Origin: Bacteroides sp. OM05-12
GTDB lineage: Bacteria; Bacteroidota; Bacteroidia; Bacteroidales; Bacteroidaceae
Assembly (NCBI RefSeq): GCF_003438995.1
Contig: NZ_QSUN01000009.1
Location: 1 to 64,000 of the forward strand
Reading direction: 5' to 3'
DNA length: 64,000 nt
Shown here: in pieces, positions 36,555-45,529 of the stretch
How the letters are laid out: every line of letters starts with the position of its first letter
Numbering within the stretch: the first letter of the stretch is position 1
The notes under the pieces: generated by a model
Databases searched by the model: none
Told to the model about the DNA's origin: nothing
What the model saw: only the letters and a program-made list of their open reading frames with translations
Position numbers and translations under genes: made by a program

Positions 36555-36585
36555 CAAAGATACGACATAAAAAAGCGCTTGTCAA
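36555..36585 (-). promoter_or_regulatory. Promoter of the candidate RNA
   Basis: On the minus strand TATCTTTG (36555-36562) is preceded at 20 bases by TTG (36583-36585) of a CTTG -33 box. Transcription should begin near 36548, at the edge of the GC-rich block. Confidence 0.72.
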
Positions 36586-36599
36586 GTCCCCCTAAGTCA

Positions 36600-37136
36600 T
36601 TCAAGCCCTCTTCAATAGATAAGTACCTGTCAGACATTCCCATAGCTTGTTAATAACTTTGTTTTCCTGATGAAAACCGATTAAAATATTAATTCTGTTT
36701 TCACTACAAATAGCGATGTGTTTTATACCCATATATCTATATAGATATATATATGGGTGTAAGTTGGGAGATTTTATTTTACAAGTGTTGGGGTGAAGAG
36801 AAAGTATTTTCATTTTCCTCCTAATTCTTAAATCAAAGTTCAACACGTCACCAGCAAGTTACACTATATTATATAAATAAGTAACCAATAGGGTGATAAA
36901 AGAACAGAAAAGAAAAGAAGTATTAAAAGCATTACATAGGATGAAATTATTTTTTTGAAAGGAGGAAATCAACAAATGAAAATTCCAACATGATTTAGGT
37001 TAATTAATTCCGACTTAATCTGACAATTTAAGAGCAAACACTTATTATAAAAAAAAGAGGCTTTCTGCAAAAAAGTACATATCACCTTTTTTTTATCTTT
37101 GTCATACATTGCTGTTATTATTTTATCCTTTCAATT
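36600..37136. other. AT-rich gap without a supported gene
   Basis: The gap holds a 32-bp AT-rich palindrome (36727-36758, ACCC...GGGT), a strong Shine-Dalgarno-like GAAAGGAGG at about 36957-36965 followed by a frame of only five codons (36976-36993), and a plus-strand TATCTTTG (37094-37101) that points into the 3' end of the immunity-like gene. An 81-codon frame at 36601-36846 has no family signal. Confidence 0.55.
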
Positions 37137-37427
37137 TTAATTGTCATCTTCTAAGAGAAGTCTATTTAGAAATAATTCCATATCAGACAAATTTTGATTG
37201 ACATCTTCTATTGTTACATTATTTCCTTTAGTAGCACTCCAAATTTCTAAAGGTGTCCAATAACTATACCACTGTTCAACCATTTTTTCATTTTTGAATT
37301 CTCCTGCATCTAAAGTACCTTCCAGACTATACACAAGGTCATAGTATGGTAATTCCCCTTTACGGTAGGCCTCTATAGAGTCTAACATACTCTGCAAAAG
37401 CTTTGATTGATATTTATTAAATAGCAT
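37137..37427 (-). CDS. Probable immunity protein for the Rhs-tail toxin
   Basis: This 96-residue, acidic, helical, soluble protein has no signal peptide. Its ATG directly abuts the stop codon of the toxin gene (37428), the tight toxin-then-immunity order of polymorphic toxin systems. Small size, acidity and cytoplasmic location suit a protein that blocks a basic nuclease domain. I do not recognise a named immunity family, so the function is inferred from position. Confidence 0.7.
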   Translation of the reverse strand: MLFNKYQSKLLQSMLDSIEAYRKGELPYYDLVYSLEGTLDAGEFKNEKMVEQWYSYWTPLEIWSATKGNNVTIEDVNQNLSDMELFLNRLLLEDDN

Positions 37428-38459
37428 TTAGTGTCCTAATTTGATTACAGATATAACTCGTGTCCCTCCTGGATTGGTGACTACTTGAATATTTCCAAAA
37501 GTTCGAACAACTTCAGATGCTGTATTTCCTCTTGTCACTTTTCCGTATTTAATGGCATTTTCAACAGCAGAAGGTGGAACACCCCGACTGAATGATGTTT
37601 TGCCTTTCATTATAGTACCTACAGGTTGCATCCTTTCCAATGCATGAGTTGTGTATTCAATGCCATTAATGGATGTTCTGCCTCCACTGGCAGCCGGCCA
37701 AAGACTCATTCCTCCCTTTGTTACATTTTTTATTAGCAAATTCCTTCCTAAAGTCCCTAATGCACCAGCTCCACTTGAAATCATCTCGGCTGTTAATAAT
37801 GCTTGTCCGACACTTTTCCCGATCTTTGATGTTTCCCGATTGACCAATCCGTTAAATAATTCCGACTTTGAATTTTCCGACAAAGGACTATCCTTACCCA
37901 AATACTGATTCTGTAAAGCTGCATTCGAAGATATCAAATCAAATGCATTCACCGCTTTGTTCGCCATTATTCCGGCATTCTGATAGGCGTTAAAATACAT
38001 TTCGCCCATCTGTATTGAAACTGAAGATCCAATATTTGTATAATTTTCCAATTCATCGTGTCCTTCTTGCCAGTAATAATTCCCCGTTTCATTATGCTGA
38101 TACCAATCCATTCCGGATGGATCAATATAGTTCACAGGATTATTATTGCAGTAGGCATACGGACTGATAGAATAATATCTTTCCGCATGGGGGTCAATTG
38201 ATATGAATCTGCTGACCGTTTGAACATCCATTGCAGAATTCAAAGTATCCGGTTCAACTAGCCCTACAATTTTATCTGTTTTTGTATCGAACTTTACCGT
38301 ACCGATTTCAACAATGCGGTCTTTATCATGATATTCGTCAAAACGACCATTGCTCAATGTTGCCATTTTAGGATGATAACCATAAACAGCAAAAGGATTT
38401 TGCGCATATCCCGCCATCCATGCGAGCAGGAATAGCAATGACAGAATATTTTTTTCCAT
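37428..38459 (-). CDS. Short secreted Rhs-core-tail protein with C-terminal toxin domain
   Basis: The 343-residue protein has a signal peptide (AWMAGYAQ, about 20). Residues 85-117 hold the end of an Rhs repeat-associated core (RFISIDPHAERYYSISPYAY, then NNNPVNYIDPSGMD), but the thousand-residue YD-repeat shell is absent. A variable helical linker follows. Residues 260-343 carry a toxin-like domain (INGIEYTTHALERMQPV with His272, RGVPPSAVENAIKYGKVT, GNIQVVTNPGGTRVISV) resembling BECR/RelE-like RNase toxins. The immunity-like gene abuts it. Upstream, 6 bases away, is a transglutaminase-like protein. Confidence 0.8.
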   Translation of the reverse strand: MEKNILSLLFLLAWMAGYAQNPFAVYGYHPKMATLSNGRFDEYHDKDRIVEIGTVKFDTKTDKIVGLVEPDTLNSAMDVQTVSRFISIDPHAERYYSISPYAYCNNNPVNYIDPSGMDWYQHNETGNYYWQEGHDELENYTNIGSSVSIQMGEMYFNAYQNAGIMANKAVNAFDLISSNAALQNQYLGKDSPLSENSKSELFNGLVNRETSKIGKSVGQALLTAEMISSGAGALGTLGRNLLIKNVTKGGMSLWPAASGGRTSINGIEYTTHALERMQPVGTIMKGKTSFSRGVPPSAVENAIKYGKVTRGNTASEVVRTFGNIQVVTNPGGTRVISVIKLGH

Positions 38460-38465
38460 ACGCTT

Positions 38466-39806
38466 TTATTTCTTGAGTTGAATAATCGGTGATAATTGAT
38501 TCTCTGGTAATGTTTTCTCTTTATTTAAACGCTGCAACCAATCGTGATACATTTCCGCCGGCATTTTCTCATATCCCAAACTGTCTATTCTTTCATAAGA
38601 TTGGATCATTTGCTGATATAATCTGTATGCTTGCGGATATTCCGGCAACTGTTCTTTAGAAGGTCTGCCACAAATATCGATCAAATATAAAGCCTGTGCC
38701 GTTTTATTGTTGGCATACAATTGATAAGCCGTTAAATCGGATGGCGTATATTTCAGTACTAAATTAGAATTTTCTTCTACAAAACGGTCATAACCATTAC
38801 AAGCGATATAATAAAAAGACAAATCATTCAACATATGGGCAATTGCCTGTTTTGTAGATTGAGGGTTTAGATAAATACCTGTTTGAATCGCTTTCGATTT
38901 GATAAAGCCACTGTTCATATAAAAATCATCTGTTACGATTGCTCCTTGGGTAAGTTCCAAATTATACCAACGGTTCTTTTTATCTTTAAATTTCACGAAT
39001 GAATGGCTAGGAGAAAAACTCCAGAAAGCTTCTGCACCCAATTCCTCGGCAAGAATAAGAAATAGCAGAGGCATGGAATGGCATTGACCGGTATTTTCGC
39101 TTAGAAGTTTAGATACCATATAATTACTTTTATTGTTTAGGGCCATATAATCGTCGAAATCATACTTCATAGGATGGTGAACAATTGTTTTCTCAGTTCC
39201 CGGTTCTTTTACCTCGATAACCTCTGTCATGACACGGAATGCCATCATCAACTTTGCCAAACCATCATTTGTGTCTAGTTTCTCTTCATGCATCTTTAGC
39301 AGACATATACGTTTCAGGTTTTGGATTGCCGCATCGTATTCTTCATATTTCATTTTATTTTGGAAGAATGCATTTTCTGTAATAAATATGGTCCGTTTCA
39401 AGCTTAACTTTCTTTTACCCTCCAACATTTCTACTATTTCTTTTCGGGCATTATGAAAATATTCGGTTCCGGGATTTGTTGAGAAATCGGGAAGAGGAAT
39501 ATCATTGGACTTTAAAAATTCCCGCAAAGCGAGTTGGCGGCTGATTTCATTCCGTTTACGCTCATTCTCCATGACATCCCGAATAATAGCTTCATTTCGT
39601 CTCTGGGCGGAATTATTTATGGAAATTGATGAAATTATATCTGGAAAATTCGGTTCAGAACCTCTTAACATATTATCGTATCGACCCATAGTACCCTGTT
39701 GTGGAGTTGGTATTTCCGGTACTTGTCCCCAAATTATAGTTGACTGCAACAACATGACTACTATGATACACCAGAAAATCTCTTTATGAAAAACTTCTTC
39801 AATCAT
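38466..39806 (-). CDS. Secreted transglutaminase-like protein A
   Basis: The protein has 446 residues and a signal segment ending near IIWGQ (27). The middle has a papain/transglutaminase-like Cys-His arrangement: ENTGQCHSMPLLFLILAEEL (Cys242), SFSPSHSFVKF (His268) and WYNLELTQG (Asn282 or a nearby acid). The C-terminal third is helical, TPR-like, ending KMPAEMYHDWLQRL. A paralogue lies directly upstream (39848-40924). The gene ends 6 bases before the Rhs-tail toxin, so they form one transcript. It may process, cross-link or help deliver the toxin. Confidence 0.75.
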   Translation of the reverse strand: MIEEVFHKEIFWCIIVVMLLQSTIIWGQVPEIPTPQQGTMGRYDNMLRGSEPNFPDIISSISINNSAQRRNEAIIRDVMENERKRNEISRQLALREFLKSNDIPLPDFSTNPGTEYFHNARKEIVEMLEGKRKLSLKRTIFITENAFFQNKMKYEEYDAAIQNLKRICLLKMHEEKLDTNDGLAKLMMAFRVMTEVIEVKEPGTEKTIVHHPMKYDFDDYMALNNKSNYMVSKLLSENTGQCHSMPLLFLILAEELGAEAFWSFSPSHSFVKFKDKKNRWYNLELTQGAIVTDDFYMNSGFIKSKAIQTGIYLNPQSTKQAIAHMLNDLSFYYIACNGYDRFVEENSNLVLKYTPSDLTAYQLYANNKTAQALYLIDICGRPSKEQLPEYPQAYRLYQQMIQSYERIDSLGYEKMPAEMYHDWLQRLNKEKTLPENQLSPIIQLKK

Positions 39807-39828
39807 AATAAACTTATTGAATGTTTTT

Positions 39829-39836
39829 CAAAGGTA
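39829..39836 (-). promoter_or_regulatory. -7 box of the toxin module
   Basis: On the minus strand TACCTTTG fits TAnnTTTG, 23 bases before the start codon of protein A. No clear -33 box. Confidence 0.5.
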
Positions 39837-39847
39837 AATATATTTAT

Positions 39848-40924
39848 TTAATTTCCATTACGGTTTAACCCTTTTTTATTTGAATTTTTTCTATTCCGGC
39901 TTAGAGATTGCAACCACTCCAGATACATCTTTTCGGGCATTTTACGATAACCTATTTTATGGATATATGAATAAAGTTTTTCTACTTCCTGATAATATTC
40001 CTTTCTTCCCGTTTTCTTAAAAATATCAAGTAATGTTTCCGCTTTAAGTAATAAGGCGTTCACATAATCAGGAAAAGCAACCAAAGTTCGATTGCAACAC
40101 ATCAACACAAATTCAGGGTCATAATCCGATATATGCTTATGTTTATATCCTTCTGCCAAATCGGTCATGCAAAGGGCAACCGTATTTTTCCGTGACAAGG
40201 TATCCATATAAATACCTTGTCGAATCGCATCGGTATGAATATATCCTGATGCTTTTATCCAAATATCCGTAGGAAATTGACCGGATGTTAGTTCGACATT
40301 ATACCACCCGTCAGCTTGATTATGCAATTTAATATAAGAGTGATTAGGGGCAAGTGCCAACCATGACTTTTCACCTAATTCCTCAGTCAGCAATTTATAA
40401 AATAAGGGCAAGGAATGACAATTGCCTGTCCTAGTATCCATTAAAGTGGAAACAAACATGTTGCTCCATTCTTTTTTACTGGCATAATCGTCGAAATTGT
40501 ATTGAAAAGGTAGATGATACAATAATGTATTATCCGGAGCAAGTACAGGGATTGTATCAGTCATCATTTGGAAAATAGCTGCATGTACATTTACAGAATG
40601 AAAATCGGCATGGTTGTAACTGATTAATTTGTCTGAAGAAAGTGTCTTGACAAAAGCAACAAATTCATTAAGCCTTGAATCAAAATGTTCAAAAGATAAA
40701 CCTTCATCAAAATATGCATTTTCAACTGTAAAAATAGCCTCTTTTAAGTCCATTGCCTTTTTCTCGGTCAGCATGGAATCCAATATATTATAACCTCTAT
40801 AATAAGCAGAATCGATTTGCGCCCATAAATTATTTGAGATGACTATAAAAATAACAAGGCAAATCAGACGATACTTCAGAATCATAAAAAGAATGAATAC
40901 TATATTTTTATTTATGCTTTTCAT
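39848..40924 (-). CDS. Secreted transglutaminase-like protein B
   Basis: The start is placed at MKSINKNIVFILFMILKY (40924), 358 residues, because an ATG 24 bases upstream lies in the promoter zone. A long hydrophobic signal or anchor ends near NNLWAQ (36). The catalytic-like blocks match protein A: RTGNCHSLPLFYKLLTEELG (Cys169), ALAPNHSYIKL (His195), WYNVELTSG (Asn209), AIRQGIYMD, and the C-terminal KMPEKMYLEWLQSL. It lacks protein A's extra N-terminal 100 residues. A -7 box TATCTTTG (minus strand, 40946-40953) precedes it. Confidence 0.75.
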   Translation of the reverse strand: MKSINKNIVFILFMILKYRLICLVIFIVISNNLWAQIDSAYYRGYNILDSMLTEKKAMDLKEAIFTVENAYFDEGLSFEHFDSRLNEFVAFVKTLSSDKLISYNHADFHSVNVHAAIFQMMTDTIPVLAPDNTLLYHLPFQYNFDDYASKKEWSNMFVSTLMDTRTGNCHSLPLFYKLLTEELGEKSWLALAPNHSYIKLHNQADGWYNVELTSGQFPTDIWIKASGYIHTDAIRQGIYMDTLSRKNTVALCMTDLAEGYKHKHISDYDPEFVLMCCNRTLVAFPDYVNALLLKAETLLDIFKKTGRKEYYQEVEKLYSYIHKIGYRKMPEKMYLEWLQSLSRNRKNSNKKGLNRNGN

Positions 40925-40970
40925 TTGGGCTAATTTATTTTGGTTCAAAGATAAACATATATTTATTTAA

Positions 40971-41434
40971 TTGTATAATCTGAGGATAATTAAATCTATA
41001 TGGTTTTGGGGTTCCGGAAGAACATATATTAGTTTGATAGTTTTCACCTTATACAAAATAAATTATCACGATATATCTAAAGCTATATATGGTTTTATAT
41101 TAGTTCTTTTGTTTATTATAATAGTTTGTCTAAGAACAATTGTAACTTTTCATTATGTAGAATTAGACAACCATAATCTTATTATCCGCTTTGCATTTTG
41201 GAATAAGAAAGTTATACCGTATTCAGAGATACAGAAAGTCGGATTCTTTAAGATTCGTAGAGGTTATCATTTCATATTCATATTATTAAAGAACGGGAAA
41301 GAGATAAGAAGTAATGTAACTTATTTACTAAAAAAAAAGATTTTGAACAAATTGCAATAAGTCTGAGAGAAAAAGGAATTGATGCAGATTCTACGGTAAA
41401 TTATCGAAAAGGTACATCAATAACACCTCGCTAA
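40971..41434 (+). pseudogene. Small membrane protein gene with a frameshift at an A9 run
   Basis: The frame from 40971 (possible TTG start) encodes about 120 residues with two hydrophobic helices (about 18-33 and 38-57) and a beta-rich PH-like region, then stops at 41360. After a run of nine As (41330-41338) the neighbouring frame continues sensibly as DFEQIAISLREKGIDADSTV to a stop at 41432-41434. One added A would give a product of about 154 residues. Either the gene is broken, or slippage on the homopolymer makes both forms. No ATG start is available, so the N-terminus may also be eroded. Confidence 0.65.
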
Positions 41435-41477
41435 TAATTCCATTCATCGGTTATTCATATCTTATCAGTTTTTTTCT

Positions 41478-41485
41478 TACCTTTG
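41478..41485 (+). promoter_or_regulatory. -7 box of the coaX operon
   Basis: TACCTTTG fits TAnnTTTG, 22 bases before the GTG start of coaX. Confidence 0.6.
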
Positions 41486-41507
41486 CAGCCCAATATTAAG
41501 AGAAAAA

Positions 41508-42236
41508 GTGAATTTAATAATCGATATCGGTAACACAGTCGCAAAGATCGCAGTATTTGAGGGGAAAGAACTGAAAGAAGTATTTTATGACTCCAAAAGT
41601 TCTTTGGATAGCTTACCCAAGATATGCCGTCAATATAAACCCGACAAAGGTATACTGGCAACAGTCATAGAACTGTCTGAGACTGTAAAAGAGCAGCTCG
41701 GGCAACTTGACTTTGAAATTCTAATTTTAAACAGTAAAACTCCTATACCTATCACCAACTTGTATGCCACCCCGGAGACATTGGGTAGCGACCGTCTGGC
41801 AGCGATAGTGGCAGCAAATGAGATATTTCCGGAACGGGATATTCTTGTAATCGACGCCGGGACATGCATTACCTATGAGTTAATTGATGCCAAAGGACAA
41901 TATCACGGAGGGAATATATCTCCGGGAATGGCTATGCGCTTTAAAGCACTTAACCTATGCACAGACAAATTGCCGCTCATCAATGAAAAAGGAGCGATTC
42001 CCGAATTCGGAAACAGTACGGATACCGCTATACGTGCCGGAGTAATAAAAGGTATGGAATTCGAAATAAACGGGTATATTTCGCAACTTAAAAACAAATA
42101 TCCCGGACTTTTGGTTTTTTTAACGGGCGGGAATGAATTTTCTTTTGATACAAACTTAAAAAGTATCATCTTTGCAGATAGATTTTTAGTACTAAAAGGT
42201 TTAAACAGAATATTAAGCTACAATGAGCATATATAA
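41508..42236 (+). CDS. coaX: Type III pantothenate kinase
   Basis: The protein has 242 residues and a GTG start, chosen because it opens the ASKHA nucleotide-binding motif directly (NLIIDIGNT). Other signatures are TLGSDRLAA, the catalytic-Asp block [12 protein letters not shown] and [15 protein letters not shown]. It phosphorylates pantothenate, the first step of coenzyme A synthesis, and uses a monovalent cation. Its last 14 bases overlap the next gene. Confidence 0.95.
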   Translation: MNLIIDIGNTVAKIAVFEGKELKEVFYDSKSSLDSLPKICRQYKPDKGILATVIELSETVKEQLGQLDFEILILNSKTPIPITNLYATPETLGSDRLAAIVAANEIFPERDILVIDAGTCITYELIDAKGQYHGGNISPGMAMRFKALNLCTDKLPLINEKGAIPEFGNSTDTAIRAGVIKGMEFEINGYISQLKNKYPGLLVFLTGGNEFSFDTNLKSIIFADRFLVLKGLNRILSYNEHI

Positions 42237-43527
42237 AAAGATACTTTGTGCATTCATTTTCATCTTACTAACAGGTAATGTTTTGGCACAAAGTAGTAGT
42301 GAAAACGGGAACTCTCCCAGCACTAACTCACCCTATACCCGCTATGGTTTCGGGCAATTGTCCGATCAATCATTCGGGAATAGTAAAGCTATGGGAGGAG
42401 TAGCATACGGTCTGCGCGACGGTTCGCAGATAAATCCGGCGAATCCTGCTTCTTACACTGCCATCGACTCACTTACATTTCTGTTTGACGGAGGTTTTTC
42501 CATACAAAACACAAATTTCAGTGAGGGAAAGGTAAAACAAAATGCCAAGAACTCAAGTTTCGACTATATTGCCATGCAATTTCGTTTGCATCGCAGACTT
42601 GCCCTGACACTCGGATTTATGCCATTTTCAAGCGTAGGATACAGTATCAGTACGGAAGAAAAAATAAACGGAACCCCTAATCCAAATCTGACAGCTTACA
42701 GTACATATAATGGTAGCGGCGGTCTAAACCAATTATTCTTAGGAGCCGGATTCAAGGTGTTTAACGGATTATCAGTCGGTGTCAATGCATCCTATTTATT
42801 CGGAACTATCACACATTCATCTCAAGTCAGTTTCTCCGACAACTCGTTTAATATGTCTAATAAGACGAACTCGATTAGAGTACAAGACTATAAACTTGAC
42901 TTTGGATTACAGTACACGCAGAAAATAGGTCAAAAACAAAATGTCACTTTAGGAGCTGTTTATTCATTAAAGCACAAGCTGAATAATGACTCCTATAAAG
43001 CCACACAACGAGGAAGCATCAGCAGTTCCGGCAATTATATAGCACAAGGAGCCAACGTAGAAACAGTTGATGGTTTTGAGTTTCCACATTGTTTCGGGGC
43101 AGGCCTGACTTACGTTTATGACAAACGGCTGACTGTAGGTTTCGACTATACTTTACAGAAATGGGGAGATGTAAAATACTTCGATAAAGTGGGAGAAGAA
43201 CTTAAAGATCGCTCCAAGTATGCATTGGGCATTGAATTCCTGCCCAGCTATACGACAAGAAACTATTTTGCCAAGATCAGATACCGGGTGGGGGCATATT
43301 ACTCCGATCCATACGTAAAAGTGAGGAATGGCAAAGGAGCCGATGAATTTGGCGTATCTGCCGGATTCGGACTTCCAATATTCATGAATAAATCCATTCT
43401 CAACATTTCCGCTCAATATATAAAGGTGAAACCGCAAGTTAGCGGATTACTCGAAGAAAACTATATGAAAATTAGTATCGGGCTGACATTCAACGAACGT
43501 TGGTTTGCAAAATGGAAGGTACAATAA
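42223..43527 (+). CDS. Outer-membrane beta-barrel protein
   Basis: The 434-residue protein has a signal peptide (to NVLAQ, about 23). [20 protein letters not shown] and [20 protein letters not shown] resemble the N-terminal plug region of FadL/OMPP1-type channels. About fourteen amphipathic strands follow. In Bacteroidales this family regularly sits between coaX and a TPR gene. It may transport a hydrophobic solute, but the ligand is unknown. Its start overlaps coaX by 14 bases. Confidence 0.8.
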   Translation: MSIYKKILCAFIFILLTGNVLAQSSSENGNSPSTNSPYTRYGFGQLSDQSFGNSKAMGGVAYGLRDGSQINPANPASYTAIDSLTFLFDGGFSIQNTNFSEGKVKQNAKNSSFDYIAMQFRLHRRLALTLGFMPFSSVGYSISTEEKINGTPNPNLTAYSTYNGSGGLNQLFLGAGFKVFNGLSVGVNASYLFGTITHSSQVSFSDNSFNMSNKTNSIRVQDYKLDFGLQYTQKIGQKQNVTLGAVYSLKHKLNNDSYKATQRGSISSSGNYIAQGANVETVDGFEFPHCFGAGLTYVYDKRLTVGFDYTLQKWGDVKYFDKVGEELKDRSKYALGIEFLPSYTTRNYFAKIRYRVGAYYSDPYVKVRNGKGADEFGVSAGFGLPIFMNKSILNISAQYIKVKPQVSGLLEENYMKISIGLTFNERWFAKWKVQ

Positions 43528-43553
43528 TTAATAAACAACTAAAATTATATACG

Positions 43554-44897
43554 ATGAAAATTAAGATGTTCGCCGCCCTGTTCATCCTCTCAGTAGGAGC
43601 AACAAGCACTTTCGCCCAAAAAGGAGTGGAAGACGGATCTAAGTATGGTCACGGAACAGACAGTATCAACTGTTTGAAAAATTTGAGTATTTACAGCGAA
43701 TACGTAAAGACCGGTAATTTCAAGGATGCTTACTTACCTTGGAAAGCAGCTTTCGACGAATGCCCTCTGGCACAATTAAAAACATACACAAACGGTGTGA
43801 AGATTGTAAAATGGTTCTTGGAAAACGAAAAAGACCCAGCTAAATACAATACTTATTTTGATGAGTTGATGAAAGTGTACGACCAACGTATACAGTATTT
43901 CCCAACCTATCAAAACACTCCGGCTGCTTCCGTATTGGGAATGAAAGCCGTAGATTATATGCAGTATTCTAAAAATCCGGATATAAATCAAGCCTATTCT
44001 TGGTTAAGCGAATCTGTAAACAAGATGAAAGAGAATTCTGAATTCTATATCCTGCAGACATTTATGGATGTATCCGCTCAGAAATTCAAAAATGATGAAG
44101 CACACCGTGAACAATTTATTCAAGATTATCTGGATGCAAGTAAATACACGGAAGAGGCTATAAAAATAGCAACCAAAGAAAAAGACAAGAACAATTATAA
44201 AGTCGTAAAAGAAAACTTGGATGCTTTCTTTATTAATAGTGGTGCTGCGAACTGTGATATGCTTCAATCGATCTATGGAGATAAGGTAGAACAGAACAAG
44301 ACTAATCTGGAGTACCTAAAGAACGTGGTTTCTGTTATGAAGATGTTGAAATGCACAGAACAAGAAGCTTATTTCAATGCGTCTTTATATGCACACCAGA
44401 TTTCCCCGACTGCTGAAACGGCTGTTGGTTGCGCTTATATGTCATACAAAAAAGGAGATATGGATGCAGCAGTTAAATTCTTCGATCAGGCAATTCAACT
44501 GGCAGAAGACAATGTAAAGAAGGCTGAAAACGCCTATAATGCAGCAGTTGTACTTTTTTCTATAAAGAGTTACTCCAAAGCTAGACAATATGCACAAAAA
44601 GCAATTGAATACAATGGCAATTATGGCGCTCCTTATATATTGATTGCTCAAATGTATGCTTCAAGTCCTAACTGGAGCGATGAATCTGCACTCAACAGAT
44701 GTACTTATTTCCTTGCAATCGATAAGTTACAACGTGCAAAAAATGTAGATCCGAGTTCTGCTGAAGAAGCTCAAAAGTTAATCAACACATATTCCGCCCA
44801 CACTCCGAAAGCGGAAGATCTATTCTTCTTGAATCTGAAGAAAGGTGATTCTGTAACGATCGGTGGATGGATTGGCGAATCGACAGTTATCAGATAA
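43554..44897 (+). CDS. Exported TPR protein
   Basis: The start is set at MKIKMFAALFILSVGATSTF (43554), which gives a clean signal peptide and 447 residues. An upstream in-frame ATG at 43500 lies inside the previous gene. The body is helical, with TPR-like repeats clearest at about 300-400 (MSYKKGDMDAAVKFFDQAIQ, NAAVVLFSIKSYSKARQYAQ). It is probably a periplasmic scaffold. The stop is followed one base later by the lptC start. Confidence 0.85.
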   Translation: MKIKMFAALFILSVGATSTFAQKGVEDGSKYGHGTDSINCLKNLSIYSEYVKTGNFKDAYLPWKAAFDECPLAQLKTYTNGVKIVKWFLENEKDPAKYNTYFDELMKVYDQRIQYFPTYQNTPAASVLGMKAVDYMQYSKNPDINQAYSWLSESVNKMKENSEFYILQTFMDVSAQKFKNDEAHREQFIQDYLDASKYTEEAIKIATKEKDKNNYKVVKENLDAFFINSGAANCDMLQSIYGDKVEQNKTNLEYLKNVVSVMKMLKCTEQEAYFNASLYAHQISPTAETAVGCAYMSYKKGDMDAAVKFFDQAIQLAEDNVKKAENAYNAAVVLFSIKSYSKARQYAQKAIEYNGNYGAPYILIAQMYASSPNWSDESALNRCTYFLAIDKLQRAKNVDPSSAEEAQKLINTYSAHTPKAEDLFFLNLKKGDSVTIGGWIGESTVIR

Positions 44898-44898
44898 G

Positions 44899-45522
44899 AT
44901 GCTTCTAAAGCGAAAAAATAACATATACATTATTAATATAAGCATAACAATTACCTGCTGGGTAATTGTTATGCTGCTTTTATTACCGGCTTGTTCTTCA
45001 CAAAAAAAAGAATTGGGTGATGCTATTTTGGAACGCGACTCTCTACCGGGTATGCGAACACTGGGAGTAAGTACGCTTATCTCCGATTCCGGTGTTATCC
45101 GCTACAAACTCATAGCAGAAGAATGGGATGTTTTCGACAAAAAGAAGCCCCCTTATTGGGCTTTTGAGAAAGGTGTCTATCTAGAACAGTTTGATTCCTT
45201 ATATAATGTAGATGCCAGTATAAAGGCAGATACTGCTTACTACTACGAAAGACAAAAGTTATGGGAACTCAGAGGAAATGTTTTTATTAAAAACCAAAAG
45301 GGAGAGAAATTCAACACAGAACTACTTTTCTGGAATCAGAGTACCCAAAAAGTCTATTCCGATAAATATATCCAAATAGAGCAAGAAGATAAAATAATTA
45401 CCGGATATGGTTTCGAATCAAACCAGCAATTAACCAAATATGTCATCCACAACAGTGGAGGAATATTCCCTGTCGAAGATAATCCTAGAGATTCTTTGAG
45501 AACAGATTCTATCAAGAAGTAA
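44899..45522 (+). CDS. lptC: LPS export protein LptC
   Basis: The start is chosen at MLLKRKNNIYIINIS (44899), just after the previous stop. The 207-residue product has a membrane or lipoprotein N-terminus (LLLLPACSSQKK) and the beta-jellyroll of LptC: GVIRYKLIAEEWDVF, ADTAYYYERQKLWELRGNVF, and GYGFESNQ near the end. LptC passes lipopolysaccharide from LptB2FG to LptA in the periplasm. None of those partners is in the window. Possible lipidation is a feature of the Bacteroidetes form. Confidence 0.87.
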   Translation: MLLKRKNNIYIINISITITCWVIVMLLLLPACSSQKKELGDAILERDSLPGMRTLGVSTLISDSGVIRYKLIAEEWDVFDKKKPPYWAFEKGVYLEQFDSLYNVDASIKADTAYYYERQKLWELRGNVFIKNQKGEKFNTELLFWNQSTQKVYSDKYIQIEQEDKIITGYGFESNQQLTKYVIHNSGGIFPVEDNPRDSLRTDSIKK

Positions 45523-45529
45523 ATCTAAA

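Noticed and set aside
36349..36585. 78-codon minus-strand reading frame across the GC-rich island
   Set aside because: It starts upstream of the predicted transcription start and its sequence has no family features. The DNA is better explained as a structured RNA.
36727..36758. Long AT-rich palindrome ACCC...GGGT
   Set aside because: Mostly alternating AT, which forms palindromes easily, and there is no T tract or neighbouring site to suggest a function.
36601..36846. 81-codon minus-strand frame in the AT-rich gap
   Set aside because: It runs through the AT palindrome, has no recognisable domain and no promoter of its own.
36957..36993. Strong Shine-Dalgarno (GAAAGGAGG) followed by ATG
   Set aside because: The frame has only five codons before a stop. 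It may be chance or the remnant of a lost gene.
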